Positions 25,733-36,210 of a stretch of DNA of 64,000 nt are shown one piece after another. Source of the DNA: Chrysemys picta bellii (lineage: Eukaryota > Chordata > Testudines > Emydidae); assembly GCF_011386835.1 (NCBI RefSeq), contig NC_088804.1, forward strand, positions 34,831,549-34,895,548, in the 5' to 3' direction. Numbering within the stretch: the first letter of the stretch is position 1; the number at the start of each line of letters is the position of its first letter. The position numbers and the translations under genes are program-made. The notes under the pieces are model-generated. The model did not search any database. It was not told the DNA's origin and saw only the letters and a list, made by a program, of their open reading frames with translations.

Positions 25733-26339
25733 GTTCAGAGTAGTAGTAATGCCCCTCTGCCATGTACCGGACAGTCTCTATGCAAAAGAATAAATGGACA
25801 CAAATCAGACATCAAGAATTATAACATTCAAAAACCAGTTGAACATTCAAAAACATTCAACCTCCCTGGTCACTCCATTACAGACTTAAAAGTCACAATT
25901 CTTCAACAAAAAAACTTCAAAAACAGACTCCAACGAGAAACTGCAGAACTGGAATTAATTTGCAAACTGGATACCATTAAATTAGGCTTGAATAAAGACT
26001 GGGAGTGGATGGGTCATTACACAAAAGTAAAAACTATTTCCCCATGCTAATTTTTCCCCTACTGTTACTCACACCTTCTTGTCAACTGTTTGAAATGGGC
26101 CATGCTGATTATCACTACAAAAGTTTTTTTTCTCCTGCTGATAATAGCCACCTTAATTGATTGGTCTTGTTAGAGTTGGTATGGCAACACCCATTTTTTC
26201 ATGTTCTCTGTGTATATCTATCTATCTGTCTATCTATCTTCCTACTGTATTTTCCACTGCATGCATATGATGAAGTGGGTTTTAGCCCATGAAAGCTAAA
26301 TTTGTTAGTCTCTAAGGTGCCACAAGTACTCCTCGTTCT
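25733..26339 (+). mobile_element. Penelope-like retroelement fragment (family A), nested
   Basis: Flanked by the perfect 12-bp duplication TTTTGTGAAAAG (25721-25732 and 26340-26351). The head GTTCAGAGTAGTAG is the same as at 5832. Then a reading frame (about 25757-26050) gives KRINGHKSDIKN, KPVEH, FNLPGHSITDLKV and ends DWEWMGHYTK...PC-stop, the C-terminal end of a GIY-YIG endonuclease region of Penelope-like elements. The right end GTCTCTAAGGTGCCACAAGT is the reverse complement of the terminal unit. This copy ties the hairpin units elsewhere to a retroelement. The N-terminal reverse transcriptase is absent. Confidence 0.75.
26216..26246. repeat. (TATC)n microsatellite
   Basis: TATC/TGTC units near 26216-26240 within the 3' part of the nested Penelope-like element. 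Confidence 0.7.
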
Positions 26340-26779
26340 TTTTGTGAAAAGTGTTCACCCACAGGTGACAGGATGTTTTTATCTTTTATCATTTTCCTGT
26401 GTGAGTTCATTTGAGAGAGTAGTGATTGTCTTGTCTCATCCACATCGTTTTTATTGGGGCATTTGGTGCACTTCATGAGGTATATCACATATTGTGATAG
26501 GCATGTATAGGTTCCATGGATCTTGATTGGTATGCTGTGGGGGATGATGATCGTTGTAGCAGTGGTGATATGTCTGCAGGTTTCGCATCTGTTGTTCTGG
26601 CAGGGTCTGGTGTTGCTTTGAGTTCCTGTGTCCTGGTCTGTGGGGAGCTTGCTTCTGATGATCAGCTTGGAGAGGTTGGGGGGTTGTTTGAGGGCCAGAA
26701 GAGGGTTCAGAAAAGATTTCTTTCAGGATGGGGCATCCATATGAAGGACAGCCATTCCCCAAACATTCATGTAACAAAA

Positions 26780-27371
26780 AAAGCCAATTTCATAAAGGTT
26801 TGCAAATTATAAGAGGGCAAGAAGATGGTAGGTATTAAAACAGCAGTTTAGTATTTTGGGATTCAAACAAATGTCCCAGCCAGTTATTAAAAAGCACAAC
26901 ACCCATTCTCTCCCATATGAACTTCTCCATTACTGCACTTGAATAGTATACTTTAAATCAGTATTTACTTCTAAATATTATGATTAGGCTACAAAGATTA
27001 AAATGTAAATCCGTAAGAACTGAGTCAAGTAACTACTAGAGCACTTTAAAAGAGAACCACTTGCAAGGGAATCTGGATTCAGACCTGTACAGAAATTGTG
27101 GTGAGATGGTGCTGTAATTATCCAAAGTATGAGAATGTGGACATGTCTGCAGCTGTACAATGTGCTTGAAGTCCAGATATAATCTACCAGAGCATTTAGA
27201 TATACAGTCTAGGTTATTAGGCCCTGTAATAAGCACGGAGCCATGTACATTGTGATACTATACATGAGGTTTGTGTGGGACAGGGAAATTTACATCTAAA
27301 AAGGATGTTCTATGACTGCAGAGATGTTAACTTTAATGGGCCACTTCACCTTGAATGGTCTCTTGGAATAT
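26780..27371. other. Intergenic stretch, nothing recognised
   Basis: AT-rich sequence with no gene or repeat assigned. Confidence 0.4.
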
Positions 27372-27379
27372 ATGTTAAC

Positions 27380-27744
27380 TAGGGTTACCATATTTTGAGT
27401 GTTCAAAAAGAGGACACTCCACGGGGCCCCGCCCCCGCCCCAACTCCACCCCTTCCCCAAAGTCCCCGCCCCAACTCCGCCCCCTCCTCTGCTTCCTGCG
27501 AACATTTGATTCGCGGGAAGCCCGAAGCAGGAAGCAGGTAAGGGGGGGAGGAGGCGCAGCCCAGTCTGGCCCCCCCAGCGTCTCCAGCCTGGGTCGGCTC
27601 GGGACCTTGGGTGGCGGCCCTGGGCCAGCCCCCGGCCCAGCACCGCCGGCCCCGCATGTCCCGATTTTCCCGGACATGTTCGGCTTTTTGGGATTTCCCC
27701 CCGGACGGGGATTTGAGGCCCAAAAAGCCGGACATGGTAACCCT
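27380..27744. mobile_element. hAT-like non-autonomous element, TAGGGTTACC ends, copy 3
   Basis: TAGGGTTACCATATTTTGAG at the left and ACATGGTAACCCT at the right are inverted repeats, flanked by ATGTTAAC (27372-27379 and 27745-27752) if the last A of the element is missing. At 365 bp it is the shortest complete copy and shows the core: an 'AGAGGACACTCC' block, a C/G-rich middle, and a self-complementary block around ACATGTTCGGCTTTTTGGG near the right end. Confidence 0.85.
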
Positions 27745-27752
27745 ATGTTAAC

Positions 27753-28549
27753 TACTTATGCTAAACCAGCTTTTCTGAAATGCAGCTGCCAGGGGCTTTT
27801 CTTGCAGCCACAACCTCCTGGGCTATGATTTGGAGTGGGGGAGGCAGGAGGAAGGAGAGGAAGCAGCTGCCCCTCCCCCTTCCCCTACCCCTCCCTGTTG
27901 CTCCTGGGATACACCGCCTTGGTGTTGGTTGCTGGGGTCCTTAGCAGCGGTTGAGCCCTGCCCCCTTCTAGAGACACCTGGGGCACAATGCTGGAGAAGC
28001 AGGCAGCCGGTGAGTTCCTCATCTTCTCAAGGGCGGTGGGGCTCAGGCTTTGGGTTTTGGCCCTGGAGTGGGGGGAGGCAGGCTCTGGCTCCAGGGCTTC
28101 AGGCTCCCACCCCAAGCTCCGGCTGCACAGCTTTGGGTTCCATCCCCAGGCCCTGTCCCCTAGCTGTGGGGCTTCAGGCTCTGGCCCCTGATGTCTTCCC
28201 CGGCCGGCCACCACCTATCCACCCCCCTCATCCCTGGCCCCTGCTGCCTCCCTCAACCCCACCCATCAAGGCCTTAATTTGTCCTCAGGCTTGCCAGGGC
28301 TGAGTAAGTCTGCTGTGAAAAGTGATACTTGTATGTTTGTTAATATCACTTTTCATAACAGACTTACTAGTTAGCAATAAATAAATTACAATCATTTGGA
28401 CATGTATATGTGCGTATTTATTTGTTTTTCCTAAAGCTAATTAAATATTTTAGGAAAAAGTGTGAGAGCAGCCACCAGCAAGAGTTGGTAGCCACACTTT
28501 GAGGCCACCAAATAATTTGTCCTGAGAACTTCTAAAACTATGTGGTCCA
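27753..28549. other. GC-rich then AT-rich unassigned stretch
   Basis: 27830-28300 is C/G-rich with repeated CTCCAGGGCTTCAGGCTC-like units and resembles interiors of GC-rich transposons, but no ends were found. The long open frames there are composition effects. 28310-28370 contains a small inverted pair, AGTGATACTTG/CACTTTTCATAACAGACTTAC. Confidence 0.35.
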
Positions 28550-28680
28550 CCTTGTATTTAGCTGTGACACTTGAAGTACCTTTCCCAGACCTGAAGAAGA
28601 TCTCTGTGTAACTCGAAAGCTTGTATCTTTCATCAACAGAAGTTGGTCAAATAAAATCTATTACATCACCCACCTTGTCT
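28550..28680 (+). mobile_element. Penelope-like element 3'-end fragment (family B)
   Basis: TTGTATTTAGCTGTGACACT, CCCAGACCTGAAGAAGATCT, CTCGAAAGCTTGTATC and the end CATCACCCACCTTGTCT are the reverse complement of 25290-25430. It is a truncated copy in the opposite orientation. Confidence 0.65.
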
Positions 28681-28789
28681 TCTCTTATCCTGGTACCAAC
28701 AATACTACAAACATCCAAAAAGGATGTCATTTTCAGTTAAAAGGTGTAACAGGAATAAGGACAGGCAGAACCCTAGAGAAGCAAATCAG

Positions 28790-29605
28790 GTTAGTCTGGC
28801 ATGATCTACCTTTGGTAATGTTGCATTAATCTCCTTTTCCATTTACCTCCAAGAATTTAATTATTCTTTCCATCACAATTTGTTCTAAAACTTTGCATAG
28901 TACAGAGGTCAGACTAACGGATCTGTAATAGCTTGGATCATTTTTTTCCTTCCTTAAATATAGGTACAATGTTAGCTATTCTCCAGTCATATGCTACTAC
29001 CTCTGAATAGATAGACATATTAAAAATTCTTGCTACAGGACTAGTAATCTCATGTGCCTGTTCTTTAAATATTCTAGGATGGAAATTATCTGGCTCCCCT
29101 GATTTGAATGCATTAAGATCTTTACATTTCCCTCCATATCAGATGTGGTAATTTCCATATCTATACACTCATTTCCATCAGCGTCCTGCCTTCATGGTCA
29201 TGTTTCATATTATTATCCTTATTGAAAACTGAGGCTAAGTAGTCATTTAGTTTTTGAGCAATACCTACGTTATTTTTACTCTCCCTCTCATCCACACTGC
29301 ATAGCAGCATAACCTAATCCTTCCTTATTCTCTTTTTATTTATATAACTTATTATTTATTTTAATTTCCTTGGCAAGAGCTAATTCAGCTTGACTTGTAG
29401 CAATTCTCACATTTTCTAACCTCCAAGCTTTCTTTGCTGATCAAAACCTTTCCCAATTCCCCATAGTTCTCTGCTTATTCCTAATAACCTTTTTGAGATG
29501 GTTATTCATCCGATTGGGTCTGCACTGCAGCCTTTCCCTACGAGTGCTTGACATGCAAATTGCAGATAGTTTTTGTACACTTGATTTAAAGAAATTCCAA
29601 GCCTA
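28790..29605 (-). mobile_element. CR1/L2-type LINE ORF2 relic (antisense)
   Basis: AT-rich sequence with CTTTGCATAGTACAGAGGTC, CAGACTAACGGATCTGTAAT and TATTCTAGGATGGAAATTAT matches in style the antisense linker between endonuclease and reverse transcriptase seen in the CR1 at 42756-44820. No intact frame remains. Confidence 0.5.
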
Positions 29606-29669
29606 AACTGCGTGACTCTTGCCTAACTCATTCTCACAAGAAACAACTTGGTGCCTAAGCCACCTGACT

Positions 29670-29829
29670 CAGGCTTTTTGCCGCCCCAAGAAAAAATTAA
29701 AAAAGGGCCGGAGTGCCGCAGCCGAAGCAAAAAAAAAATGGAGTGCCGCCCCCAAAGGGCTGGAGAGCCACCCCTTGAAAAGTGCCGCCCCAAGCACATG
29801 CTTGGAACGCTGGTGCCTAGTCGGCCCTG
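29670..29829. mobile_element. hAT-like miniature element, GC-rich fragment
   Basis: CAGGCTTTTTGCCGCCCCAA at the left and CTTGGAACGCTGGTGCCTAG...GGCCCTG at the right are diverged inverted ends of the family also seen at 24925 and 50206. No clean 8-bp duplication is visible. Confidence 0.5.
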
Positions 29830-30317
29830 CTGTAAACAGGTGGGAGGGGGAATGTTCCTGGCTGTGGATTGCAAAAAAAGAGAGATGCCTATCTCTATGA
29901 GAGGGGCAAGACTTAGAACACACCACTCTCATTGGCATCTTCCTGGCTAGCTCCCTGCCTACTATGCTGGCTTTTGTGAATTCCATTCTAAGGCACCTTT
30001 CTCCTTCAATTCAAATAGATCTGAGGCACTTAACTTGGGATCTGTGGATCACACTGTTGTTCCAGTGCTTTCCTAGGCACGGAAGGATACATCTACCTGC
30101 AAAAATAAAGCCACACCAGCAACTCTCAAAGCCCAGGTTTACAGAATCGGGCGCATGGGGCTCGCACTATGGATCTCAGAACTTGAGCTACAAATATTTT
30201 TAGTGCCGTAGCATGAGTCCGAGTCTGTAGACCCAGGCTCTGAGACTCACTGCTGAGGCTTTTTTGTTTTTGTTTTTCGCAGTATAGATTAACCATCAAA
30301 GTCCCTTTGTGGATGTG

Positions 30318-30526
30318 AAGTATCAGAGGGGTAGCCGTGTTAGTCTGAATCTGTAAAAAGCAACAGAGGGTCATGTGGCACCTTTGAGACTAACAGAAGT
30401 ATTGGGAGCATAAGCTTTCATGGGTAAGAAGTCTTGCATCTGAAGAAGTGAGGTTCTTACCCACGAAAGCTTATGCTCCCAATACTTCTGTTAGTCTCAA
30501 AGGTGCCATAGGACCCTCTGTTGCTT
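30318..30526. mobile_element. Penelope-like element, hairpin copy (family C)
   Basis: Flanked by TTTGTGGATGTG (30306-30317 and 30527-30538), a 12-bp duplication. The head TATCAGAGGGGTAGCCGTGT is followed by a long inverted repeat: 30358-30430 pairs with about 30453-30525 with few differences. Same plan as the family-A palindrome at 5832, with a different sequence. Confidence 0.75.
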
Positions 30527-30538
30527 TTTGTGGATGTG

Positions 30539-31744
30539 GGCCTCTTTCTTTACCCACACATATCTCCACAAATGTAAAGGGCAAAATCCTAGAGTTTGCA
30601 AAAAGTAAATATTACATGGGGAAAAAACACTCACCAAACCATGCAATGATATGGCTGAGATCTTAATTACATCCAAAAAAGCTTGGGAATGTAGTGTTAT
30701 GCAGCTATGGTTTGATCCTCTTCCATATATTTAATATATTCTGTGACTATGTAACTTTTCTCCTTTAAGACAAAGTATAGGTGCAGTATAGTGGAGGTGC
30801 TATCACAAGATAATCTGCAACATGTTGGTGATTCAGTGGGTGTTAGTCTTTCTTCTGAGTCAATAGTGAACCACTGCCTTAGCATAGTATTAGGCAAAGC
30901 CTTGTTTACTCTGCCATAAGTTGTATCTAACTTCTACAACAAGGTCTCAGGAGTCGGTTGCACTGTTGAGCAAATGACTAAAAATTTAATGGCAGCTTCT
31001 TTTAAAATTAAAAATAGAGGGGTTTAATGATTAAGAACTGAAAAGAAATAATACCCTTGGCACAGTCCCTGTGTTATTGATACTACATTCAATTTATTTT
31101 GATACCCCCACATTTTCAGTTTTCTATTTCCTGCAGAGTTTTGTGTGGATAATTCATAACTGCATCAAAGATGATGTCAAGAGAAAAGTTTGGCAGCTGA
31201 AAAGGTGTGAGAAGCAGTTAGCAGAATGATTCTGCTAAAATCATCATCAGTGAGAGTTATTAATGTTGAAAGTTTAATAGTCATCTTTAGTTTCACAGTT
31301 AACACCCCTGGCCCACACCTCTGGGAGCTATTGTTTCAGGCTAGCGATAGACTGTGGTACGCAACAATGTATAGGTTTATGCTCAGCTCGAGTTTTGGAG
31401 GGTTTCTTTTGTAACCATGAGGGCTAGAAATATTTTTAAATGAAAACGTAGACCCTGAAGCACAATTCTACATCAAGGGAATGGCAATGGGTAGATGCTT
31501 CAGCAAATTCTGCAGCCATAGGACACACAGGCTCTGGATTTTGGAGGTGATATCTTTTGAATGTAATGTCCAATTCTGTCCCTGAGTACTTGTGGTCATT
31601 AGACATTCTGTGACACATTTCAAAGGGATAAGGATATTAGCTGGTGTGTCCAGAAAGAGTTTTCTCTACTTTTCTTAGTTTACACACCCAGTTGTTTATT
31701 TGTGAAATATCTATGGGTGGAGGTGCAATGAATGTGTGACAAAC
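30539..31744. other. Intergenic stretch, nothing recognised
   Basis: No exon or complete repeat recognised. Confidence 0.4.
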
Positions 31745-31893
31745 TACACCTCTTCCACGAGCTGATATAACACGAATTCGGATATAATGTGGATCGGCGG
31801 ATCAAAGCAAGTTCAATATAATGCGGGTTCACCTATAATGCGGTAAGATTTTTTGGCTCCCGAGGACAGCGTTATATCAGGGTAAAGGTATAG
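31745..31893. mobile_element. Tc1/mariner-type miniature element
   Basis: Left GAGCTGATATAACACGAATT and right AGCGTTATATCAGGGTAAAG are inverted-repeat ends (consensus like CCTCTACCCYGATATAACG), with TA at both edges. Inner copies of ATATAATGYGG point both ways. No transposase. Confidence 0.5.
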
Positions 31894-31999
31894 TACCAGT
31901 AAGCGACTATTTCTTGGTCCCAAGTTATGAGACTGATCCCATGAATCCTTCTTGCCTTTAAAAAAAAAATCCAATTATTTGCCATTTGTACTGACTTTT

Positions 32000-33077
32000 C
32001 AGGGTGGATTGATTTAAATCACCAAGTGGAAAGTCTCAATTTAAATAATCAATTTTAGTTAACTTTTGCATCTGTACTTGTTATTTTCTAAAGAAATGTG
32101 CATTCTCATTGGTTGATATGACCATTAAAATATATTGATTTTATAACTAAATAGAGCCTACACCAGGGGTGGGCAAACTTTTTGGGCCAAGGGCCACATT
32201 GGGGTTGTGAAACTGTATGGAGGGCCTGGTAGGGAAGGTTGTGCCTCCCCAAACAGCCTGGCCCCCACCCCCTATCCACCCCCCTCAGAACCCAAGACCT
32301 ATCCAACCCTCCCTGCTCCTTGTCCCCTGACTGTCCCCCCCTGGAGCTCCCCGCCCTAATCCCCCCCGTCCCCTGACTGCTCCAACCCCTATCCACACCC
32401 CCGCCCCCCAACAGGCCCCCTCAGGAGCGGCGGGACAGAGGCTGGCGGCGTGCTGAGCTGAGGCTGCGGGGGAGGGGGCACAGTGCGGGAAGGACCGGGG
32501 GCTAGCCTCCCCGGCCGGGAGCTCAAGAGCTGGCCAGGACAGTCCTATGGGCCGGATGTGGCCCATGGTCCATAGTTTGCCCACATCTGGCCTACATTGT
32601 AGATTTTGCTATGTAAGAGGGTACACTATAACTACATTTATTTAAGTAATTATATAGATTAATATTTTTCAGATTATTTGTACATTTTTAGTATGTTAGA
32701 AAATGGTGAATGATGTATTGCTTATTTACTAGATAATTAACTTATCTAGTAAATTAAATTAAAGATAATTGCTCATGATTTGTGTGCCATATTAGGATGG
32801 TAACTGGAATTAAAACAAACACACAAAACAGCATATAAAATGTATTTTTATTAAACAAACTTTAAATGTTTTGGATACATAAACGTCTCATCAAAACATT
32901 TCACATTTATAATTAAATTATAATAAGTTTAGGCCTAACATATTTTGCATTAAATTCAGATTTCCTTTTAAACAGATTTATTTTTTAAAAAGTTATAATT
33001 TAAATAAATTGATTTTTTTATTTGATTTTAAGTAAAAAAAAAAAATTAAAAAAATTCACTGATTTTTATCCACCCTG
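32000..33077 (-). mobile_element. hAT-like element with CAGGGTGGATTGATTT ends
   Basis: Ends CAGGGTGGATTGATTTAAAT (32000) and TGATTTTTATCCACCCTG (33077) are inverted repeats. The right half, reversed, matches the left part of the relic at 55110 (TATGTTAGGCCTAAACTTAT), where a hAT transposase remnant survives. A second hAT element is inserted at 32164-32589. No clean 8-bp duplication is seen. Confidence 0.65.
32164..32589. mobile_element. hAT miniature element, CAGGGGTGGGCAAAC ends
   Basis: CAGGGGTGGGCAAACTTTTT and CATAGTTTGCCCACATCTG are inverted ends, flanked by GCCTACAC/GCCTACAT (32156-32163, 32590-32597), 7 of 8 matching. C/G-rich interior. Nested inside the 32000-33077 element. Confidence 0.85.
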
Positions 33078-33085
33078 TTTTTCTG

Positions 33086-33890
33086 CTAACCTATTAATCT
33101 ATGCATTGAAAGGAACTGATATAGTGTGATACATAATTACAAAATGGCCAAAATGAGCCACTCATGAATTATGACTTTCATTAGCTTACCTGGAATATTC
33201 TGGTGAGCAAACTGCCATTTACAATGTGCTATTACATTGTTACTCATTGTATTGTGCAACATATCTATTTAAGAAAGAATGAGTAATCCACTAGTAAATA
33301 GTAATTACTTCAGTTTAATTCAATAGATCTGGGTCAAACTTGGACCACAGGTGATCTCAAATCCTATGTGGTTCCTATTACTTCCTTTTTCTTGTAGTTT
33401 TGGTACCATGTCAATATCCAGGCTTGGCCAGAATAGCATGTCTTGGGCTCTGCCAGAATGTCTGATCCTATGGTGTGTGGCACTGTGACATAATGCCCTT
33501 AATGTAGGATTCCATTATCCTCAGCAATTTTGTCTCTACAGGCAATATGTTTATATGCTGTTTTCCATGGGTCATCCATCCATCTAGGACAGGTGCTGAG
33601 GACCAATGTTGGGCCTGGGAAAAACGTGGTAGTTGGAGTCTTTCGACCGTCCCTTTCCAACCAGAGATCAAAGAGCTGTTAAAGTAGGTCAGGCACAGTC
33701 CCTTGCCACAGCTTCCTGCTTCCTCAAGCAGTAGCTACCCCTGACTCCAAACAATGGAAAAGAATGGGCCGCACAGCTGCCCTCACCTAGCAGCAGACCA
33801 AGGGATGAATATTTCCCTCTGTGCTAATGGAAGAGCCCCACGTGAACTGGGGGCTCCTGCATCAGTCCTGCAGCAACCCCTTCTCACCAC
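33086..33890. other. Sequence just upstream of the CpG island
   Basis: No exon or repeat recognised. GC content begins to rise near 33750. Confidence 0.4.
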
Positions 33891-34322
33891 CGTTAGTCTT
33901 ATCCCTAAAGCCCCCGCCTGGGGAGACCCCCGGGCGCTGTGCGAATCTCCGCTTTCACTCCGACCCCATGGCAGTTCGAGCCCGCCGGGGGGCAGAGAAC
34001 AGTTCTCGCCCCAGCGCCCTGGCAGGCTCCGAAGGCAGGCGGGAAAAGACGGGGAGCTTCGTATTAACCCCCCGCCCAGCTCCCCGGGATTTCCACACCC
34101 TGGGTGTTGGAGGCCAGAGGAGGGACATGAACTCTTGGCATTGGTCAGACTGAAGGCTGCGCTACGGCCTCTACCTCGGGGTCCCACCTTGTCCTGTGGG
34201 GACCCGGCTCCCATCCCCTCGGATCCCGCCCAGCCCCCCGGCGGAGGCGGCCCGGGGGAGGGGAGAGAGGCGCCTGTCCCGCCTCAGCCTCCCCCGGGGC
34301 CGAGGCTCCTCTCCCCGCACCG

Positions 34323-34336
34323 CCAGTAGGTGGCCG
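34323..34336 (+). promoter_or_regulatory. CTCF-like site at the PLCG2 promoter
   Basis: CCAGTAGGTGGCCG fits 13 of 14 positions of the commonly used CTCF core CCASYAGRKGGCRS, the exception being C at position 13. It lies about 190 bases before the exon-1 donor. Many vertebrate CpG-island promoters carry promoter-proximal CTCF sites (known). Occupancy is not shown by sequence. Confidence 0.45.
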
Positions 34337-34343
34337 GGGCAGG

Positions 34344-34372
34344 TCACATGACCCCCCCAGTTGCTACCACAG
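34344..34372 (+). promoter_or_regulatory. E-box (M-box) and RUNX-type motif pair
   Basis: TCACATGA (34344-34351) matches the M-box bound by MITF/TFE factors, and TACCACAG (34365-34372) contains the ACCACA core recognised by RUNX proteins. Both fit a gene expressed in blood cells, but such short motifs also occur by chance. Confidence 0.3.
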
Positions 34373-34515
34373 AAGCAGAAGCGGGGAGCCTCGGAGAGTC
34401 TCAGCCACCGACCGGCCTGGCAGCGGCCCCGGCCCCGGCCCCCTTGGCGCCGCCGCCGCCTGCAGCGTAGGGCACCGGCCGGGAGGCTCCCGGGGCTGCA
34501 GCTCCCCGCGCCCAG
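34373..34515 (+). other. PLCG2: PLCG2 exon 1, non-coding (5' boundary estimated)
   Basis: The sequence CGCGCCCAG followed by GTGAGG (34516) is an excellent splice donor inside the CpG island, followed downstream by the exon-2 acceptor at 41561. The stretch between the promoter motifs and this donor contains no ATG, fitting an untranslated leader exon. The 3' edge is well supported; the 5' edge is only placed after the last promoter-like motif. An RNA read crossing 34515 to 41562 would settle it. Confidence 0.55.
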
Positions 34516-34989
34516 GTGAGGCAGGAGGCAGGAGGCGGGCGAGTGAGCCGCAGCCCGTCGCCGCCGAGGCTGGGGGCGAGGGGGCTGGCGGAGGGCGCGC
34601 TCCCCGCGGCCGTTGGCTCAGCGCCCCCCGGGGGTTGGCCCAGCGCCCGGGCGGCACCTGTCCCCCGGCCGGGGGCTCTCGCCGGCGCTGGGCTCTGCTG
34701 GGGCCGGGGCCGGGGCCGGTCTGCAAAAAGAAGGAAGGAAACGCTGCAGCGCTGGGAGCCTTTGACAGCTGCAGGCGCGGCCCGAGCGAGGCGGGGCTGG
34801 TGCAGCCGGAGCTCCCTGCGCGCGGGGTCAGGGAGGCCAGCGGACAAGCCGGGGAGCGGTGCAGAGGTCTGGGTGTTTGGTCTTGGCCTTGCAGGGGCCA
34901 CTTGTATAGAAAGGCCCTTTGGGGCTGCTTCTCCCTTCCCCTCTGGCCGGCCTGAAGCTGTCAGCTACCCTGAGGGTAACCTCTGCTGA

Positions 34990-35165
34990 GAGCCCTGCCC
35001 AGTTGTGCTAGGTGCTGTACAAACCCAGCTAGAGGCGGTCCCTGCCCAAGGAGCGCTTGCGATCTAAATAGCTAAGACAAAGCAGGGTGAATGGGGGTAT
35101 TACTAACTCCTTTTACAAAGGGGGATTTAGGGAAAACAAATAGTGAGTGACCTGCCTGAGGTCAA
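34990..35165. repeat. MIR/L2-related interspersed fragment
   Basis: GTGCTAGGTGCTGTACAAAC, GGTCCCTGCCCAAGGAGC and GTGACCTGCCTGAGGTCA are motifs of the common 3' tail of MIR/L2-related turtle repeats. Similar tails lie at 37150 and 57100. Confidence 0.5.
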
Positions 35166-35639
35166 AGATCTCCAGATGCTGCTGCCACCCCATCCTTCCT
35201 GTCCCACCTAGGATGCCTGGAAAGCACCTGACATATCATGGGCGCAACTACAAGAAATAATTATCATAATAAATGCTGCAACATTGCAGTAACCTACACC
35301 TGTGATCATTTGCATTTAGTGCAGTTCTTTCTCTTCTCCCGCTTCTCAGCAAAGATCTGTTAGCAGGTAGGTGTGGAGAGCTCTTAGTATACAAAGGAGT
35401 TGTCTTAACAAATTATGAAGCACTATAACAAAGTATAACTCAATACCGTTGTTTAAAAAAATAAAGGTAGTATATCTTATGTTTGCATTATTTTATTGTT
35501 TTTAGTTATTTGCAATGTTTTTCTAGCCTTTAGTGCACATTAGTGAGGTTATACAGTACATTCAGCGTTCCCAGTCCTGCAATGTGACGTGTGCAAGACC
35601 CCCCCCATCAACTCAATTGTCTGCCCATATCACACTGTG

Positions 35640-35880
35640 GGAGTAGGAAGGGATAATCTAGTGGATTGGGGACTAGACTTGTATTTAGAACTGTTACTGT
35701 GTTCAATTCCCAGGTCAGTCACAGACTTTTTTTGCACTGGTCATTTATTTTCCCCTCTGCTCCAGTTCGCTGTCTGTAAAAGAGGGATAACACTTCTGTT
35801 CCTCACAGCGATATTGTGAGGCTAAAGTCCACTGACTGTGGCATGCTCAGATCCCGTGATAATAAATAACTACTTTGATG
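35640..35880 (+). mobile_element. MIR SINE
   Basis: GATAATCTAGTGGATTGGGG (A-box region), GTGTTCAATTCCCAGG (B-box region), TGTCTGTAAAAGAGGGATAA and ACAGCGATATTGTGAGG follow the sense order of MIR. Confidence 0.65.
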
Positions 35881-36048
35881 AATAGATTAAAAAAAATTCT
35901 GATAGGTCAAATAGTATCTCTATACTGGTCAGTGCATGATTGTTACAAACATCACATATTGTGCTTTGCCCAGTCTAATCTCATGTGCTTTCATCACTTC
36001 CTTTAGGGGTCTAATAAATTTCATAGTTGAGAAACTCATTGTGATGTT

Positions 36049-36210
36049 ACTTTAAATGAACTTTACTTAATTTAAAATACTTTAAATTAACATAAAGTAA
36101 ACGGGTAGGTTGCTTTGAAAGGTGAATGGTACTTTAAATGAACTTTACTTAATTTAAAATACTTTAAATTAACAAAGTAAACGGGTAGGTTGCTTTGAAA
36201 GGTGAATGGT
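36049..36210 (+). repeat. 82-bp tandem duplication
   Basis: Unit 36049-36130 is repeated at 36131-36210. Both start ACTTTAAATGAACTTTACTT and end GGTGAATGGT. The second copy lacks two bases in TTAACATAAAG. Near-identity implies a recent event. Confidence 0.95.

Larger units (their letters stand above)
25290..26765 (-). mobile_element. Penelope-like retroelement fragment (family B), interrupted
   Basis: The left edge ACAAGGTGGGTGAGG followed by TAATATCTTATATTGGACCA is the reversed 3' end, as also seen at 28550. Beyond the family-A insertion (25733-26339) the minus strand resumes with fragments that read as the Cys-containing linker and start of the GIY-YIG-type region of Penelope-like elements, frameshifted. 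Removing the insertion joins TCATTTTGTGAAAAG to the TGTTCACCC segment. The right boundary near 26765 is uncertain. Confidence 0.6.
33900..34960. promoter_or_regulatory. PLCG2: CpG island with PLCG2 promoter
   Basis: Base composition changes sharply here to C+G-rich, CpG-dense sequence without matching repeat ends, unlike the CpG-rich transposons elsewhere. It lies about 7 kb upstream of the first coding exon, as expected for a promoter with a non-coding exon 1. Visible sites include a CTCF-like motif (34323-34336), an M-box-type E-box TCACATGA (34344-34351) and a RUNX-type TACCACAG (34365-34372). No TATA box is evident. The exact start site cannot be fixed from sequence. Long open frames across the island on both strands are what GC-rich DNA gives and are not called as genes. 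Confidence 0.75.

Noticed and set aside
29619..29986. Lys/Arg-rich open frames on both strands
   Set aside because: They overlap a GC-rich hAT-like fragment with poly(A)/poly(T) runs and are not gene-like.
32285..32584. 99-codon minus-strand frame next to other Gly-rich frames
   Set aside because: It falls within the hAT miniature element at 32164-32589.
1..33900. Search for exons of CMIP or another neighbour upstream of PLCG2
   Set aside because: CMIP lies upstream of PLCG2 in mammals, but I could not identify any exon here from translated frames, so none is claimed.
33754..34989. Long open frames (up to 191 codons) on both strands around the PLCG2 promoter
   Set aside because: CpG-island composition explains them; they run across the predicted promoter and splice donor and resemble no protein family.
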